From Roseimaritima ulvae (GTDB lineage Bacteria > Planctomycetota > Planctomycetia > Pirellulales > Pirellulaceae), in the NCBI RefSeq assembly GCF_008065135.1, contig NZ_CP042914.1, forward strand, positions 2,294,001-2,358,000: a DNA stretch of 64,000 bases, written 5' to 3'. A model generated the notes under the pieces. The model was not told the origin of the DNA, ran no database searches, and saw nothing but the letters and a program-made list of their open reading frames with translations. The stretch's first letter is position 1. Every line of letters begins with the position of its first letter. Shown here one piece after another: positions 34,808 through 42,898 of this stretch. Both the position numbers and the translations under genes were made by a program.

Positions 34808-34831
34808 GTAGCCGAAGTCGCCAGACTTTGG
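34808..34831. repeat. REP-like hairpin, AAGTC stem
   Basis: A single GTAGC-footed copy with stem AAGTC/GACTT around GCCA, in the region upstream of the sigma factor gene. Confidence 0.8.
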
Positions 34832-34862
34832 ACGGGGCGTCCAAAAATCCAAACCCTCCTCC

Positions 34863-34935
34863 AATAGGTGCCACCCACCCATCGCGCGTCGGCGATTCGC
34901 TAGCAATATCGCAAAATAGGTGGGTGGCACCTATT
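34863..34935. repeat. 73-bp inverted-repeat element (AATAGGTGCCACC family)
   Basis: Perfect 17-bp arms AATAGGTGCCACCCACC (34863-34879) and GGTGGGTGGCACCTATT (34919-34935) flank a conserved centre containing CGCTAGCAATAT. Further complete or partial copies are at 36917-37079 and 37218-37290. It resembles a miniature inverted-repeat element and contains no gene. Confidence 0.85.
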
Positions 34936-34986
34936 AGGGCGTTTGCCGCCAGCTTTCCGAAACCGCGGAGCGGTGGCAGGTGCTAG

Positions 34987-36714
34987 CCCGGATTATGCAC
35001 CCGTTTATCGGTTGCCCCTATAGCGCAAAAGCCTCAGCCCTGCTATGTATTGGAGTTACGACACTTCATACACGACAAGCCCGAGGCTTCTGCAATGGCA
35101 CAGCGTAAACGAAAACGCCCCGTTTTGAAACGGCTCCGACGACAAGCGGTCGATTTTGATTTCGACGGCGGAACGCTGACCACCGATGGTGGCTTGCTGC
35201 TTCTGCGAGAGGTCGACCGAAGACTCGATTTGATTCGACGGCTCGATCAAGCCATCCCCGATCCTCGCGATCCGCTTCACACGGTCCACCCTCAAGCCGA
35301 ACTGCTCACCTCCCGCATCTTTGCCATCGCCGCAGGTTACGAAGATGGCAACGACCACGACGCGCTGCGACACGACCCGGCGTTTCAAGTCGCTGCCGGG
35401 CGGGTTCCCGCGGAACACAATTACGACGGCGATCACTCCCCGCTGGCCAGCCCCTCAACGCACTCCCGATTAGAGAACAGGATCGACACCAAGACAATCT
35501 TGCGGTTGAACGAGCTCCTTGTGGACCTGTTTCTGGAAAGCTATGAGCAACCGCCCGAAGAAATCATCTTGGACTACGATGCCACCGACGACACGATCCA
35601 CGGAAATCAAGAGCAACGGCATTTCAACGGCTTTTATGATGGCTACTGCTTTCTTCCCCTGTATGTTTTCTGTGACGACCACCTGTTGGTTTCGCACCTT
35701 CGCCCCAGCAAAGTCGGGGCCGCCCATCATGCTCGGCCGATTACCAAATTGCTGATCCAGAAGATCCGCTCCCGCTGGCCCGATGTGAAAATCATCATTC
35801 GCGGCGACAGCGGATTTGCCATCGAACGCTTGATGCGTTGGTGTGATAAAAACGATGTCGGATACGTCTTTGGCTTGCAGCACAACAACGTTTTAGACAA
35901 GCAAATCGCTTGCGAAATGACGCAAGCCCAGATTCGCCACGGACTCTATGGGGGCACGCAGTCCGTCTTCAAGTGGTTTCGCTACCGCACACAAAAATCT
36001 TGGGATTGCAGTCGCTGGGTCGTGGGTAAGGCGGAATATAGCAGCCAGGGCACCAACCCGCGTTTCGTGGTCACGAATCTCCCCAGTGAGGAAGGCATCG
36101 TTGATCCGACTTATCGTCGCGTTACTATCGACGGCAAGCGGGTGCGGCAGTTGCAGGATGCGGGAACGCTTTGCTCGGTGGCTATTAATCCGGAAGAGTT
36201 CTACCGCACACGCTACTGCCCGCGCGGCGAGATGGAGAACCGGATCAAGGAGACACAATTGGGGCTGTTTGCCGACCGCACCAGTTGTAGCAGGTTCGTG
36301 GCCAACCAGTTCCGCTTGATGCTTTCGTCCTTTGCATACGTGTTGCTCGATGGCGTGCGTCGCCTGGGACTTTCTGACACGAAGGCAGCACGCCTGCGCG
36401 TCGATACCATCCGTCTGCGGCTTCTCAAGATCGCCGCTCGCGTTCGGGTGACCAGCCGCCGTGTGGTCTTTCACATGGCGAGCCATTGTCCCTCCGAAGC
36501 TCTGTACGAGCACGTCATGCAGCGTCTGTGCCGCAGCGATTAACGCCTCCCCAACTCCCCGCGAGGCGACACTCAGAGCGAGCGACATCGATTTGGGGAG
36601 GGGGAGCTTCTGCGCTGACCGCCGGCCCAAGCCCCTCAAAACGCCTCCCACCCCGTCGCAGGAAGTAGCGAGCCCAACTGCCCGCGTCAACAACGGGCGG
36701 ATGCATAATCCGGG
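34987..36714 (+). mobile_element. IS1380-family insertion sequence, complete
   Basis: The terminal inverted repeats start CCCGGATTATGCA on the left (34987) and end TGCATAATCCGGG on the right (36714). The element is 1,728 bp and flanked by a 4-bp direct repeat CTAG (34983-34986 and 36715-36718), as expected for IS1380. It carries one intact transposase gene. The right flank continues into a hairpin CCCCGGAC-GCTA-GTCCGGGG, so the target was a palindromic repeat. Ends and duplication are intact, suggesting recent insertion. Confidence 0.92.
35095..36543 (+). CDS. IS1380-family transposase
   Basis: The start at 35095 ('MAQRKRKRPVLKRLRRQ') gives 482 residues; a start 45 nt earlier is possible. 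'TTDGGLLLLREVDRRLDL' near the N-terminus, 'IILDYDATDDTIHGNQEQ' (first catalytic Asp), 'IIIRGDSGFAIERLMRWCD' (second Asp) and 'YCPRGEMENRIKETQLGLF' (catalytic Glu region) are the family's DDE landmarks. The frame is uninterrupted. It catalyses cut-and-paste transposition of the element that encloses it. Confidence 0.95.
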   Translation: MAQRKRKRPVLKRLRRQAVDFDFDGGTLTTDGGLLLLREVDRRLDLIRRLDQAIPDPRDPLHTVHPQAELLTSRIFAIAAGYEDGNDHDALRHDPAFQVAAGRVPAEHNYDGDHSPLASPSTHSRLENRIDTKTILRLNELLVDLFLESYEQPPEEIILDYDATDDTIHGNQEQRHFNGFYDGYCFLPLYVFCDDHLLVSHLRPSKVGAAHHARPITKLLIQKIRSRWPDVKIIIRGDSGFAIERLMRWCDKNDVGYVFGLQHNNVLDKQIACEMTQAQIRHGLYGGTQSVFKWFRYRTQKSWDCSRWVVGKAEYSSQGTNPRFVVTNLPSEEGIVDPTYRRVTIDGKRVRQLQDAGTLCSVAINPEEFYRTRYCPRGEMENRIKETQLGLFADRTSCSRFVANQFRLMLSSFAYVLLDGVRRLGLSDTKAARLRVDTIRLRLLKIAARVRVTSRRVVFHMASHCPSEALYEHVMQRLCRSD

Positions 36715-37409
36715 CTAGCCCCGGACGCTAGTCCGGGGTTACGGATCTGCCAGGAACCGAAAGTCGCGAAGCGACGGCATGTGTCTGCTGAGCCAATGTG
36801 AGACGCTGCCGCAATACCCCTGTCGTCACTTCGTGACTCTGCGGATTCGCCTCCCGTTCCTGGGACTTGCGTCCCAGGCTATCGCCTGCCGTCGCTGCGC
36901 GACTCCGGACTGCTCCAATAGGTGCCACCCATCCATTGCGCACTGCTCCAATAGGTGCCACCCATCCATTGCGCACCGCTCTAATAGGTGCCACCCACCC
37001 ATTGCGCCCGGCCATTCGCTAGCAATATTGCGAGATAGGTGGGTGGCACCTATTAGTTTGGTGGGTGGCACCTATTAGTTTGCTCGGGGAAATTAGGCCC
37101 GGAGGGTCGGTACAGCCTCTGCCGGGGCTGTTAAGCCCCGGTGAACGCAGCGACCTAAATTAGAGGCCCGGAGGGTTGACACAGCGGCGGTTATCGCGGC
37201 AAATCCGTGACCGCTTCAATAGGTGCCACCCACCCATTGCGCCCGGCCATTCGCTAGCAATATCGCGAGATAGGTGGGTGGCACCTATTAGTGGCACCTA
37301 TTAGTGAAAAACCATTAGTGATTAGTGAAAAATCCAAACTCTGGCGAGTTCGGCTACGGTGGGGCGACCGTCGGTACACGGGCCGGGGGCCATGCTACGA
37401 AGGCGGAGG
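36715..37409. other. Gene-free, repeat-rich stretch right of the IS
   Basis: About 700 bp without a credible gene. It holds the CCCCGGAC/GTCCGGGG hairpin (36719-36738), three left arms and two right arms of the AATAGGTGCCACC element (36917-37079), a further copy (37218-37290), duplicated GCCCGGAGGGT segments near 37098 and 37167, TTAGTGA microrepeats, a GTAGC-footed REP (37334-37357) and a GTAGCATGG palindrome with one C missing (37377-37398). Confidence 0.8.
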
Positions 37410-37847
37410 CTACGGGGCTTTGGCGGCGAACAGCACGCGTTCGAAGCCGGCGGCTCGGGCCGTGTCGTAGACCCGAATCGCGCGACCGATCTCGGTGGCT
37501 TCGGTAGGGTCAATGATCACGCTGGGCTGGGCTCCCAGTTCGGCGATCTGGATGAATCGCTGCTCGAGCTGGGCCAGGGTTTCGATCCTTTGGCCGTTCA
37601 GCTTGAGGTCCTGGGGGCCGGCAACTTCGACGATAATTTCGTCGAACATTTCCGCCGGCTGATCCGTGGGGCCGCGACTTTCCGCAGCGGCTTTGCTATC
37701 GGTCGCCAGAGCGCTGGGCAAATCAAATTCCGGCTCATTGAAGCTGCTGGTCCAGAGAAAGAACACCAGCAGCAGAAAGACGACGTCGATCATCGGCGTC
37801 ATTTTGAGTTCCAGCCCGCCGTGTCGTTTGGCTGTTACCGCACGCAT
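37410..37847 (-). CDS. ExbD/TolR-type biopolymer transport protein
   Basis: This 145-residue protein has an N-terminal 'RHGGLELKMTPMIDVVFLLLVFFLWTSSF' segment: one transmembrane helix with the proton-relay Asp (MIDVV) typical of ExbD/TolR. The periplasmic remainder 'IIVEVAGPQDLKLNGQRIETLAQLEQRF' fits the TolR fold. It would work with an ExbB/TolQ partner to use the proton gradient for outer-membrane transport, but none is adjacent; the downstream side is occupied by repeats. A tRNA gene lies 46 bp upstream on the same strand. Confidence 0.9.
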   Translation of the reverse strand: MRAVTAKRHGGLELKMTPMIDVVFLLLVFFLWTSSFNEPEFDLPSALATDSKAAAESRGPTDQPAEMFDEIIVEVAGPQDLKLNGQRIETLAQLEQRFIQIAELGAQPSVIIDPTEATEIGRAIRVYDTARAAGFERVLFAAKAP

Positions 37848-37893
37848 CGCCAGGAATTCGCTGGTCGCAAGGACTTCGCTGGAAAATTACAAG

Positions 37894-37968
37894 GGTGAGT
37901 GAGGGGATTCGAACCCCCGACATTCGGAACCACAATCCGACGCTCTAACCAACTGAGCTACACCCACC
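37894..37968 (-). tRNA. tRNA-His (anticodon GTG)
   Basis: The minus-strand sequence folds into a full cloverleaf: acceptor GTGGGTG/CACTCAC, D-arm GCTCAGTTGGTTAGAGC, anticodon stem TCGGA/TCCGA with loop TTGTGGT, and T-arm GGGGG-TTCGAAT-CCCCT. An extra 5' G (37968) faces C73 (37894), the tRNA-His identity pair. The 3' CCA is not encoded. Confidence 0.95.
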
Positions 37969-38266
37969 ATGTGAGAGAAAAGGAAATTTAGCTCTGCCGC
38001 CCCCAATCGTCAATCAGACATCGCCGCGAGGAATGGATTTTCCGCGACATCGATCCTAGACGCCGTCGGGCCGCAAAGGTTCAAGCGATCGCGACGGTTA
38101 GACTCATGATTCTAGCTACAAAAAGCCAGCGAGACCCCGCAAACAGGCTTGCCCGGCTACGATAATGCCCTGCTCCGCGGAACGATGCCGGCGGTGTGCG
38201 GCAAGCGGCAACAGCAGGATTGCGAAATTTTTTTGGATCGGTTTTCGGCGTCGGAGGACAGCGACC

Positions 38267-39136
38267 ATGCGTTTGGGTGGAAGACGGCAGAGTGAACATG
38301 TGGACGACCGTCGGCGGAGGCGTGCGGCTCCGGCGGCGGCCGGCGGCGTGGGCCTTTTGTTGATGGCCCTGGTGGTCTGGATGATGGGCGGCAATCCGCT
38401 GCAAGTCCTGCAAAACGCTCCGCAGGGCGGCGGGCAGGCCGTCCAGCAAGGCGGTCAGCAGGTCGGCGCCGAATTGACTGCCGAGGAGCAGGCGGCGGGC
38501 GAATTTGCGTCCACAATTTTGGCTAGCACCGAAGACGTGTGGACGCCGCTGTTTGCCCAAAGCGGCAAAACGTACCGACCGGCGGAGATGGTGTTGTTCC
38601 GCGATGCCGTGCAGAGCGCCTGCGGCAATGCGTCCAGCGCCACCGGCCCCTTCTACTGTCCGGCCGACGAAAAGGTGTATTTGGACACCTCCTTCTTTGA
38701 TCAGATGGCTCGGCAACTGAACGCGCCGGGCGATTTCGCGCAGGCCTACGTGATCGCTCATGAAGTCGGGCACCATGTGCAGAACTTAATGGGCCGCACC
38801 GATTGGATGGAGCAGCAGCGGCGGAGGGTCAGCAAAACCGAATACAATCGACTGTCGGTGCGGCTGGAATTGCAAGCCGACTATTACGCCGGCGTCTGGG
38901 CGCATCACGAGCAGGCTCGGTTTGGCAGCTTGGAAGAGGGCGATATCCGCGAAGGCCTGGACGCCGCCAATGCCATCGGCGATGACCGGCTACAAAGACA
39001 AGCCACTGGCCGCGTCGTCCCCGATTCCTTCACGCACGGCACCAGTGAGCAACGTCTGCGCTGGTTCGCCGCCGGCTTGGAATCAGGCGACCTAAGCGGA
39101 GCGGACACATTCAGCATGCCATATGAACGGCTATAA
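38267..39136 (+). CDS. YpfJ-type neutral zinc metallopeptidase
   Basis: The start at 38267 ('MRLGGRRQSEHVDDRR') has a strong GGAGGA ribosome site; an upstream open frame is not supported. An Arg-rich N-terminus and one membrane helix 'GVGLLLMALVVWMMGG' precede the protease domain. Zinc motif 'VIAHEVGHHVQNLMG' contains HEVGHH at residues 165-170, and 'LSVRLELQADYYAGVWAHH' supplies the third ligand. The C-terminal 'GTSEQRLRWFAAGLESGD' is also conserved in this family. The natural substrate is unknown. Confidence 0.93.
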   Translation: MRLGGRRQSEHVDDRRRRRAAPAAAGGVGLLLMALVVWMMGGNPLQVLQNAPQGGGQAVQQGGQQVGAELTAEEQAAGEFASTILASTEDVWTPLFAQSGKTYRPAEMVLFRDAVQSACGNASSATGPFYCPADEKVYLDTSFFDQMARQLNAPGDFAQAYVIAHEVGHHVQNLMGRTDWMEQQRRRVSKTEYNRLSVRLELQADYYAGVWAHHEQARFGSLEEGDIREGLDAANAIGDDRLQRQATGRVVPDSFTHGTSEQRLRWFAAGLESGDLSGADTFSMPYERL

Positions 39137-39420
39137 TGGTCGTTGTTCGCTCCGCGAACATAACGTAACAGTGAGTATTCGCTCGGAACGTGAAATGAAT
39201 TATTGACGGCTTCCCTTCACTCTCCCTCTGGGAGAGTCGAGCGTCAGCGAGGAGAGGGCGACCGCGCCGCAGCAATAATTATAAGAACCTCCCCTCGCTA
39301 AGGCTGGACCCTCTTTGAAAAGGAGGGTGAAGCAAGAGGCCCCAATGCTGCAGCTATACAATTGACGGCCCGAGCGAACAATCTCTGTCGCGTTGTGTTC
39401 GCGGAGCGAACAACGACCAT
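39137..39420. repeat. Element bounded by ~25-bp inverted repeats
   Basis: The terminal arms GGTCGTTGTTCGCTCCGCGA (39138-39157) and TCGCGGAGCGAACAACGACC (39399-39418) are perfect inverse copies; with flanks the match is 25 bp. Inside are the CTCTCCCT...AGCGTCAGCGAGG family, twice in opposite orientation, and CGTGAAATGAATTATTGACG. It exactly fills the gap between a plus-strand stop and the stop of the minus-strand channel gene. Confidence 0.85.
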
Positions 39421-39423
39421 GGC

Positions 39424-40317
39424 TCAGAGGCGGGTGCCACAGCGGTGGCAGAAGATGGCTTGCTGCAGGTGCTCGTCGGCCTGGCAGGCCGGGCAGACGC
39501 GTCGCGCCGGCGGCCGGCTCGCTTGTCCCGCTGCCTCGCGCCGCGCGGCCGTGAATTCCGCACTGACAAACCCGGTGGGCACGATGATCAAGCTGTAGCC
39601 CAACAGAATCAGTGCCGCGCTGATACATTTCCCGGCGATCGTATGGGGGACAATGTCGCCGTACCCCACCGTGGTCATGGTCACGACGGCCCAGTACATC
39701 GATTGCGGGATCGAGGTAAAGCCGGACGTCGAAGGGGTGCCGTCGGCGGCTGGGCGGTTTTCCACGTGGTACATCAACGTCCCACTGATCGTGACGGCTA
39801 CCATTACGACGGCTAAAAACACCACGATTTTGCCGCGAGAACGCCAGATCGTAGCGCCCAACACATCCGCTTCGCTCATCAATCGCCATAGCTTTAAAAT
39901 CCGGAACACCCGCAGCAGTCGCATCGAGCGAACGATCACAAAGGCGTTCTGGCGTGGGCTGCCAAAGCCGACCAGCAGTGAAGGCAGGAAGCTGATCAGA
40001 TCGATCACGCCCCAGAAGCTAAAGATGTATTTCCAGGGATAACGCGTGCAGTAAATCCGCATCGCATACTCCGTCCCAAACAGGATCGCAAAGATCAGCT
40101 CGATCCGGGCCATCCAGAGCACGGTGCCGGGATTGGTTTGAATCGAAGGCAGGGTCTCGATCGCGACGATGGCGATGCTGCCCATGATGGCGATCAGCAG
40201 GCCGATGTCGAAGGCGCGTCCCCAGCTCTCCTCGGCTTCGAAAATGATGTCGTACAAATTCTGTCGCAAACCCGGTTTCGTCGGACGCTGCTGGGGGTGC
40301 TTGGGGTGGATATGCAA
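39424..40317 (-). CDS. Voltage-gated potassium channel-like ion transporter with C-terminal zinc ribbon
   Basis: This 297-residue protein has six transmembrane segments. S4 is 'VIVRSMRLLRVFRILKLWR' (residues 127-145) with regularly spaced Arg. The pore has the K+ filter 'MTTVGYGD' (214-221). The tail after S6 carries 'RRVCPACQADEHLQQAIFCHRCG', a CxxC...CxxC zinc ribbon at 275-293, which is unusual for a Kv-type channel. The start is TTG at 40317 with GAGG upstream; no ATG lies nearby in frame. It should conduct K+ in response to membrane potential; the ribbon may modulate gating or assembly. Confidence 0.9.
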   Translation of the reverse strand: MHIHPKHPQQRPTKPGLRQNLYDIIFEAEESWGRAFDIGLLIAIMGSIAIVAIETLPSIQTNPGTVLWMARIELIFAILFGTEYAMRIYCTRYPWKYIFSFWGVIDLISFLPSLLVGFGSPRQNAFVIVRSMRLLRVFRILKLWRLMSEADVLGATIWRSRGKIVVFLAVVMVAVTISGTLMYHVENRPAADGTPSTSGFTSIPQSMYWAVVTMTTVGYGDIVPHTIAGKCISAALILLGYSLIIVPTGFVSAEFTAARREAAGQASRPPARRVCPACQADEHLQQAIFCHRCGTRL

Positions 40318-40457
40318 CAGTCAGGCCTCAACCGAGAAGGAGCGTCAGGCAAATGCCGCAAGGCAACGGCAGCTTTACCCTCTAGAATAACCTCTGGGCT
40401 CGTCGTAGCTACCTTGGCCGGTAGCCGCGGCTGGGGCGCGGACCAGGGGCACATAAT

Positions 40458-41621
40458 ATGAATCGAATCGAACGAATACGGCAACTATGCGGGCACGGTT
40501 CGCTGGAGCAAGCCGGCGGGGCGGAGCCGTACCAACAGGTCGCGACGTGGCATGCGATCGTCTGTTCGCGGCTGGGACGCAGCCTGGAACGCCGGCGGCG
40601 AACCTTCGACTATTTGCAGCAAGCGGTCTTAAAAACCAAACGCGACGGAGCGGCATTGCTGGTCGTCGCCGGCACGGCTCCCGAACCCTGGGTCCGACGC
40701 GCCGCGGAACTGTTTCACGTTCCGCTCCAGGTGCTCGAGGCGACCGAGCCGCATTCCCGTGATCGCTTGCTGGTTGGCGCAGCGGACCGCGTGTTTGCGG
40801 TCTGGGTTCGCCGCCGAGGCAAGATCGCCGAATTGCTGGGCCGCCGTTTGGCCGTCTGTGGGGATGAGTCGACGTGGGTGGCCGTCAACGAGGATGCCGA
40901 CTGTGCGGCGCGGTCGCTGATCGCCCGCGGCGCCGTTGGCTGGTATCTGCCCGAACCCGATTTGCAGGGCTCGGCGGTTCCTGCGACCGGCGATCGTGCC
41001 GCGATTTTGAAAGCACAGGCCGTCGACTGGACGCAGTACTTGGTCCATTGCACGCGCGGTCGCGGCGGGCCGCTGCCGGGGCAATCCGAGGCGCAGTATC
41101 ACGACGAAGTCCTGCTGGGGGGTGAGGGAGGTCGGCCGGCGACGGCGGCCGAGACGCTGCGGAAGATTCTCGCCAGCGGTTGGTTGCTGGGCGCCGCGCG
41201 GGTCAGTCGCCGCGAGTTCCCGGTGGTTTGCTGGTCGGAGGTCCCGCTGCCGAAGTGTCTGGCTAGGCGGATTTTCCGGCCGCATCTGGGCCGCTGGGAC
41301 TACGAACCGTTTGGGCTGGCGGTGCGAAAGTCGGCCGCCCAGCGGTTGGGGATCCAGCCGGTGATCTACGGCACCGCCGCAGAGCGTGAACGGTTGCCGG
41401 TCGATCAACGCTGGCGGTTTCAGGCTCAGGGCACGCGGGTAGACTGGCGGAATGAAAAAGAGTGGCGTTGCCGCGGCAGTTTGGATTTATCGCGGGTGAG
41501 TGCCGACGAAGCCTTGGTGTTTGTCGGCGAGCCGGGCGCGGTTGCAGCGACAGCGGCCGTTTCCCCATGGCCGGTTGTCGACGTCGCCACGTTCCTCTGC
41601 AGCGCGAAAGGGGTACAATAG
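40458..41621 (+). CDS. Unknown two-part protein: SLOG-like N-terminus, ADP-ribosyltransferase-like C-terminus
   Basis: This 387-residue protein has no certain family. Residues ~65-133 ('ALLVVAGTAPEPWVRRAAEL', 'RDRLLVGAADRVFAVWVRRRGK') resemble the nucleotide-binding SLOG/lysine-decarboxylase-like Rossmann fold. Residues ~190-345 hold 'YLVHCTR' (His197), 'ETLRKILASGWLLGA', 'VVCWSEVPLP', 'YEPFGLAVRKS', 'QPVIYG' and 'NEKEWRC' (332-338), an order like that of DUF2971/AbiGi/DarT-type ART-fold proteins, where His, Tyr and Glu line the NAD site. Both assignments are by eye. The stop is 37 nt before nadA, on the same strand, so the two are probably co-transcribed. Confidence 0.6.
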   Translation: MNRIERIRQLCGHGSLEQAGGAEPYQQVATWHAIVCSRLGRSLERRRRTFDYLQQAVLKTKRDGAALLVVAGTAPEPWVRRAAELFHVPLQVLEATEPHSRDRLLVGAADRVFAVWVRRRGKIAELLGRRLAVCGDESTWVAVNEDADCAARSLIARGAVGWYLPEPDLQGSAVPATGDRAAILKAQAVDWTQYLVHCTRGRGGPLPGQSEAQYHDEVLLGGEGGRPATAAETLRKILASGWLLGAARVSRREFPVVCWSEVPLPKCLARRIFRPHLGRWDYEPFGLAVRKSAAQRLGIQPVIYGTAAERERLPVDQRWRFQAQGTRVDWRNEKEWRCRGSLDLSRVSADEALVFVGEPGAVAATAAVSPWPVVDVATFLCSAKGVQ

Positions 41622-41658
41622 TCAGAGTGTTGTTCTGGTTAATTTTTTGGAGTGTTTT

Positions 41659-42798
41659 GTGAGTACCGTCGCCGAATCGGAAGCCCAACATCCATTGCCG
41701 CCTTATAAGTCGATGGAAAACGATGTTCTGGAGCAGCGGATCGAAGCGGTTCGTCAACAGCTGGGCGACCGGTTGCTGATTCTGGGGCACCACTACCAAC
41801 AGGATGAGGTGATCGCGCACTGCGACCTTCGCGGCGACAGTTACCAACTGAGCCAGATGGCGGCCAGCAGTAGTGCTTGCGAAAAAATTGTCTTCTGCGG
41901 CGTGCACTTTATGGCCGAAACGGCAGACATCCTGGCCAACCGCCCGGATCGCGTGGAAGCTCGCGACGGGCGCCGCATCCCCGTCGTCTTGCCCGATATG
42001 GCGGCCGGTTGCTCGATGGCCGACATGGCGGCGATCAACCAAGTCGAAGCGGCTTGGGAAGATATGGGCGAGATCATCGATACCGAACAGGTCATCCCGG
42101 TGACCTACATCAATAGCGCCGCCAGTTTAAAAGCGTTCTGCGGCCGCCACGGTGGGATCGTCTGCACCAGCAGTAATGCTCAAGCCGTTTTGCAATGGGC
42201 CTTCGAACGTGGCCAGCGAGTGTTCTTCTTCCCCGATCAGCATCTCGGACGCAACACCGCGCTGAAGATGGGGATCGACGTCGAAGCCATGCCGGTCTGG
42301 GATCCCTACGCCATGGAACTGGGCGGCAACAGCGAAGCGGCGCTGGAAAACAGCCGCGTGATCCTCTGGAAAGGACACTGCAGCGTGCACCAAATGTTCC
42401 GCCCCGAGCACGTTCAGCAGTTTCGGGAAAAACACGCCGGAATCAAAATCCTCGTGCACCCCGAATGCCCGCGCGAAGTGAACGACTTGGCCGACGTATC
42501 GGGCAGCACCGGAAAGATCATTCAAACGGTGAAAGAAAGTCCGGCGGGAACCAAGTGGGCGATCGGCACAGAACTGCACTTGGTCAATCGCTTAAAGCAG
42601 GAACATCCTGAGCAAGAGATTCATTTCCTCTCGCCGGTGCTGTGCATGTGCGCCACGATGTACCGCATCGACTTGGCACACCTTTGCTGGAGTCTGGAAA
42701 ACCTCCGCGACGGACATCCCGTCAACGTGATCGGAGTCGATGACGAGACCAGCAAGTGGAGTCTCGTCGCGTTGGAACGCATGCTGGCCGTGCGCTAG
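41659..42798 (+). CDS. nadA: Quinolinate synthase
   Basis: The GTG start at 41659 follows TGGAG; an ATG at 41713 is an alternative. The 379-residue protein has 'LLILGHHYQQDEVIAHCDLRGDSYQLSQMA', 'IVFCGVHFMAETADIL', 'PVTYINSAASLKAFCGRHGGIVCTSSNA', 'FPDQHLGRNTALKMG' and 'LCMCATMYRIDLAHL', including the conserved Cys ligands of the [4Fe-4S] cluster. It condenses iminoaspartate with dihydroxyacetone phosphate to quinolinate in NAD synthesis. nadB and nadC are not adjacent. The gene upstream is the SLOG/ART-like unknown. Confidence 0.96.
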   Translation: MSTVAESEAQHPLPPYKSMENDVLEQRIEAVRQQLGDRLLILGHHYQQDEVIAHCDLRGDSYQLSQMAASSSACEKIVFCGVHFMAETADILANRPDRVEARDGRRIPVVLPDMAAGCSMADMAAINQVEAAWEDMGEIIDTEQVIPVTYINSAASLKAFCGRHGGIVCTSSNAQAVLQWAFERGQRVFFFPDQHLGRNTALKMGIDVEAMPVWDPYAMELGGNSEAALENSRVILWKGHCSVHQMFRPEHVQQFREKHAGIKILVHPECPREVNDLADVSGSTGKIIQTVKESPAGTKWAIGTELHLVNRLKQEHPEQEIHFLSPVLCMCATMYRIDLAHLCWSLENLRDGHPVNVIGVDDETSKWSLVALERMLAVR

Positions 42799-42837
42799 CC
42801 CAGCGCGTCAAACCGTCAATTGCCCGAGGACGCTCAT

Positions 42838-42894
42838 ATCTTCCTGTCTTCTTTTCTGATACCGGTTTTTGACAGGAAGATGGGGGACAGGAAG
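42838..42894. repeat. Inverted repeat after nadA
   Basis: ATCTTCCTGTC (42838-42848) and GACAGGAAGAT (42871-42881) are perfect 11-bp arms; a second GACAGGAAGATGG copy follows (42886-42898). It lies between the convergent nadA and HTTM genes and could end transcription from both sides. Confidence 0.6.
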
Positions 42895-42898
42895 ATGG

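Noticed and set aside
34715-34930. N-terminal extension of the sigma factor to 235 residues
   Set aside because: The extra residues come from a REP copy and an AATAGGTG element; region 2 begins normally from the ATG at 34714.
37045-37320. A small gene between the IS and exbD
   Set aside because: The interval is made of arms of the AATAGGTG element and short duplications; no frame has a start signal or plausible composition.
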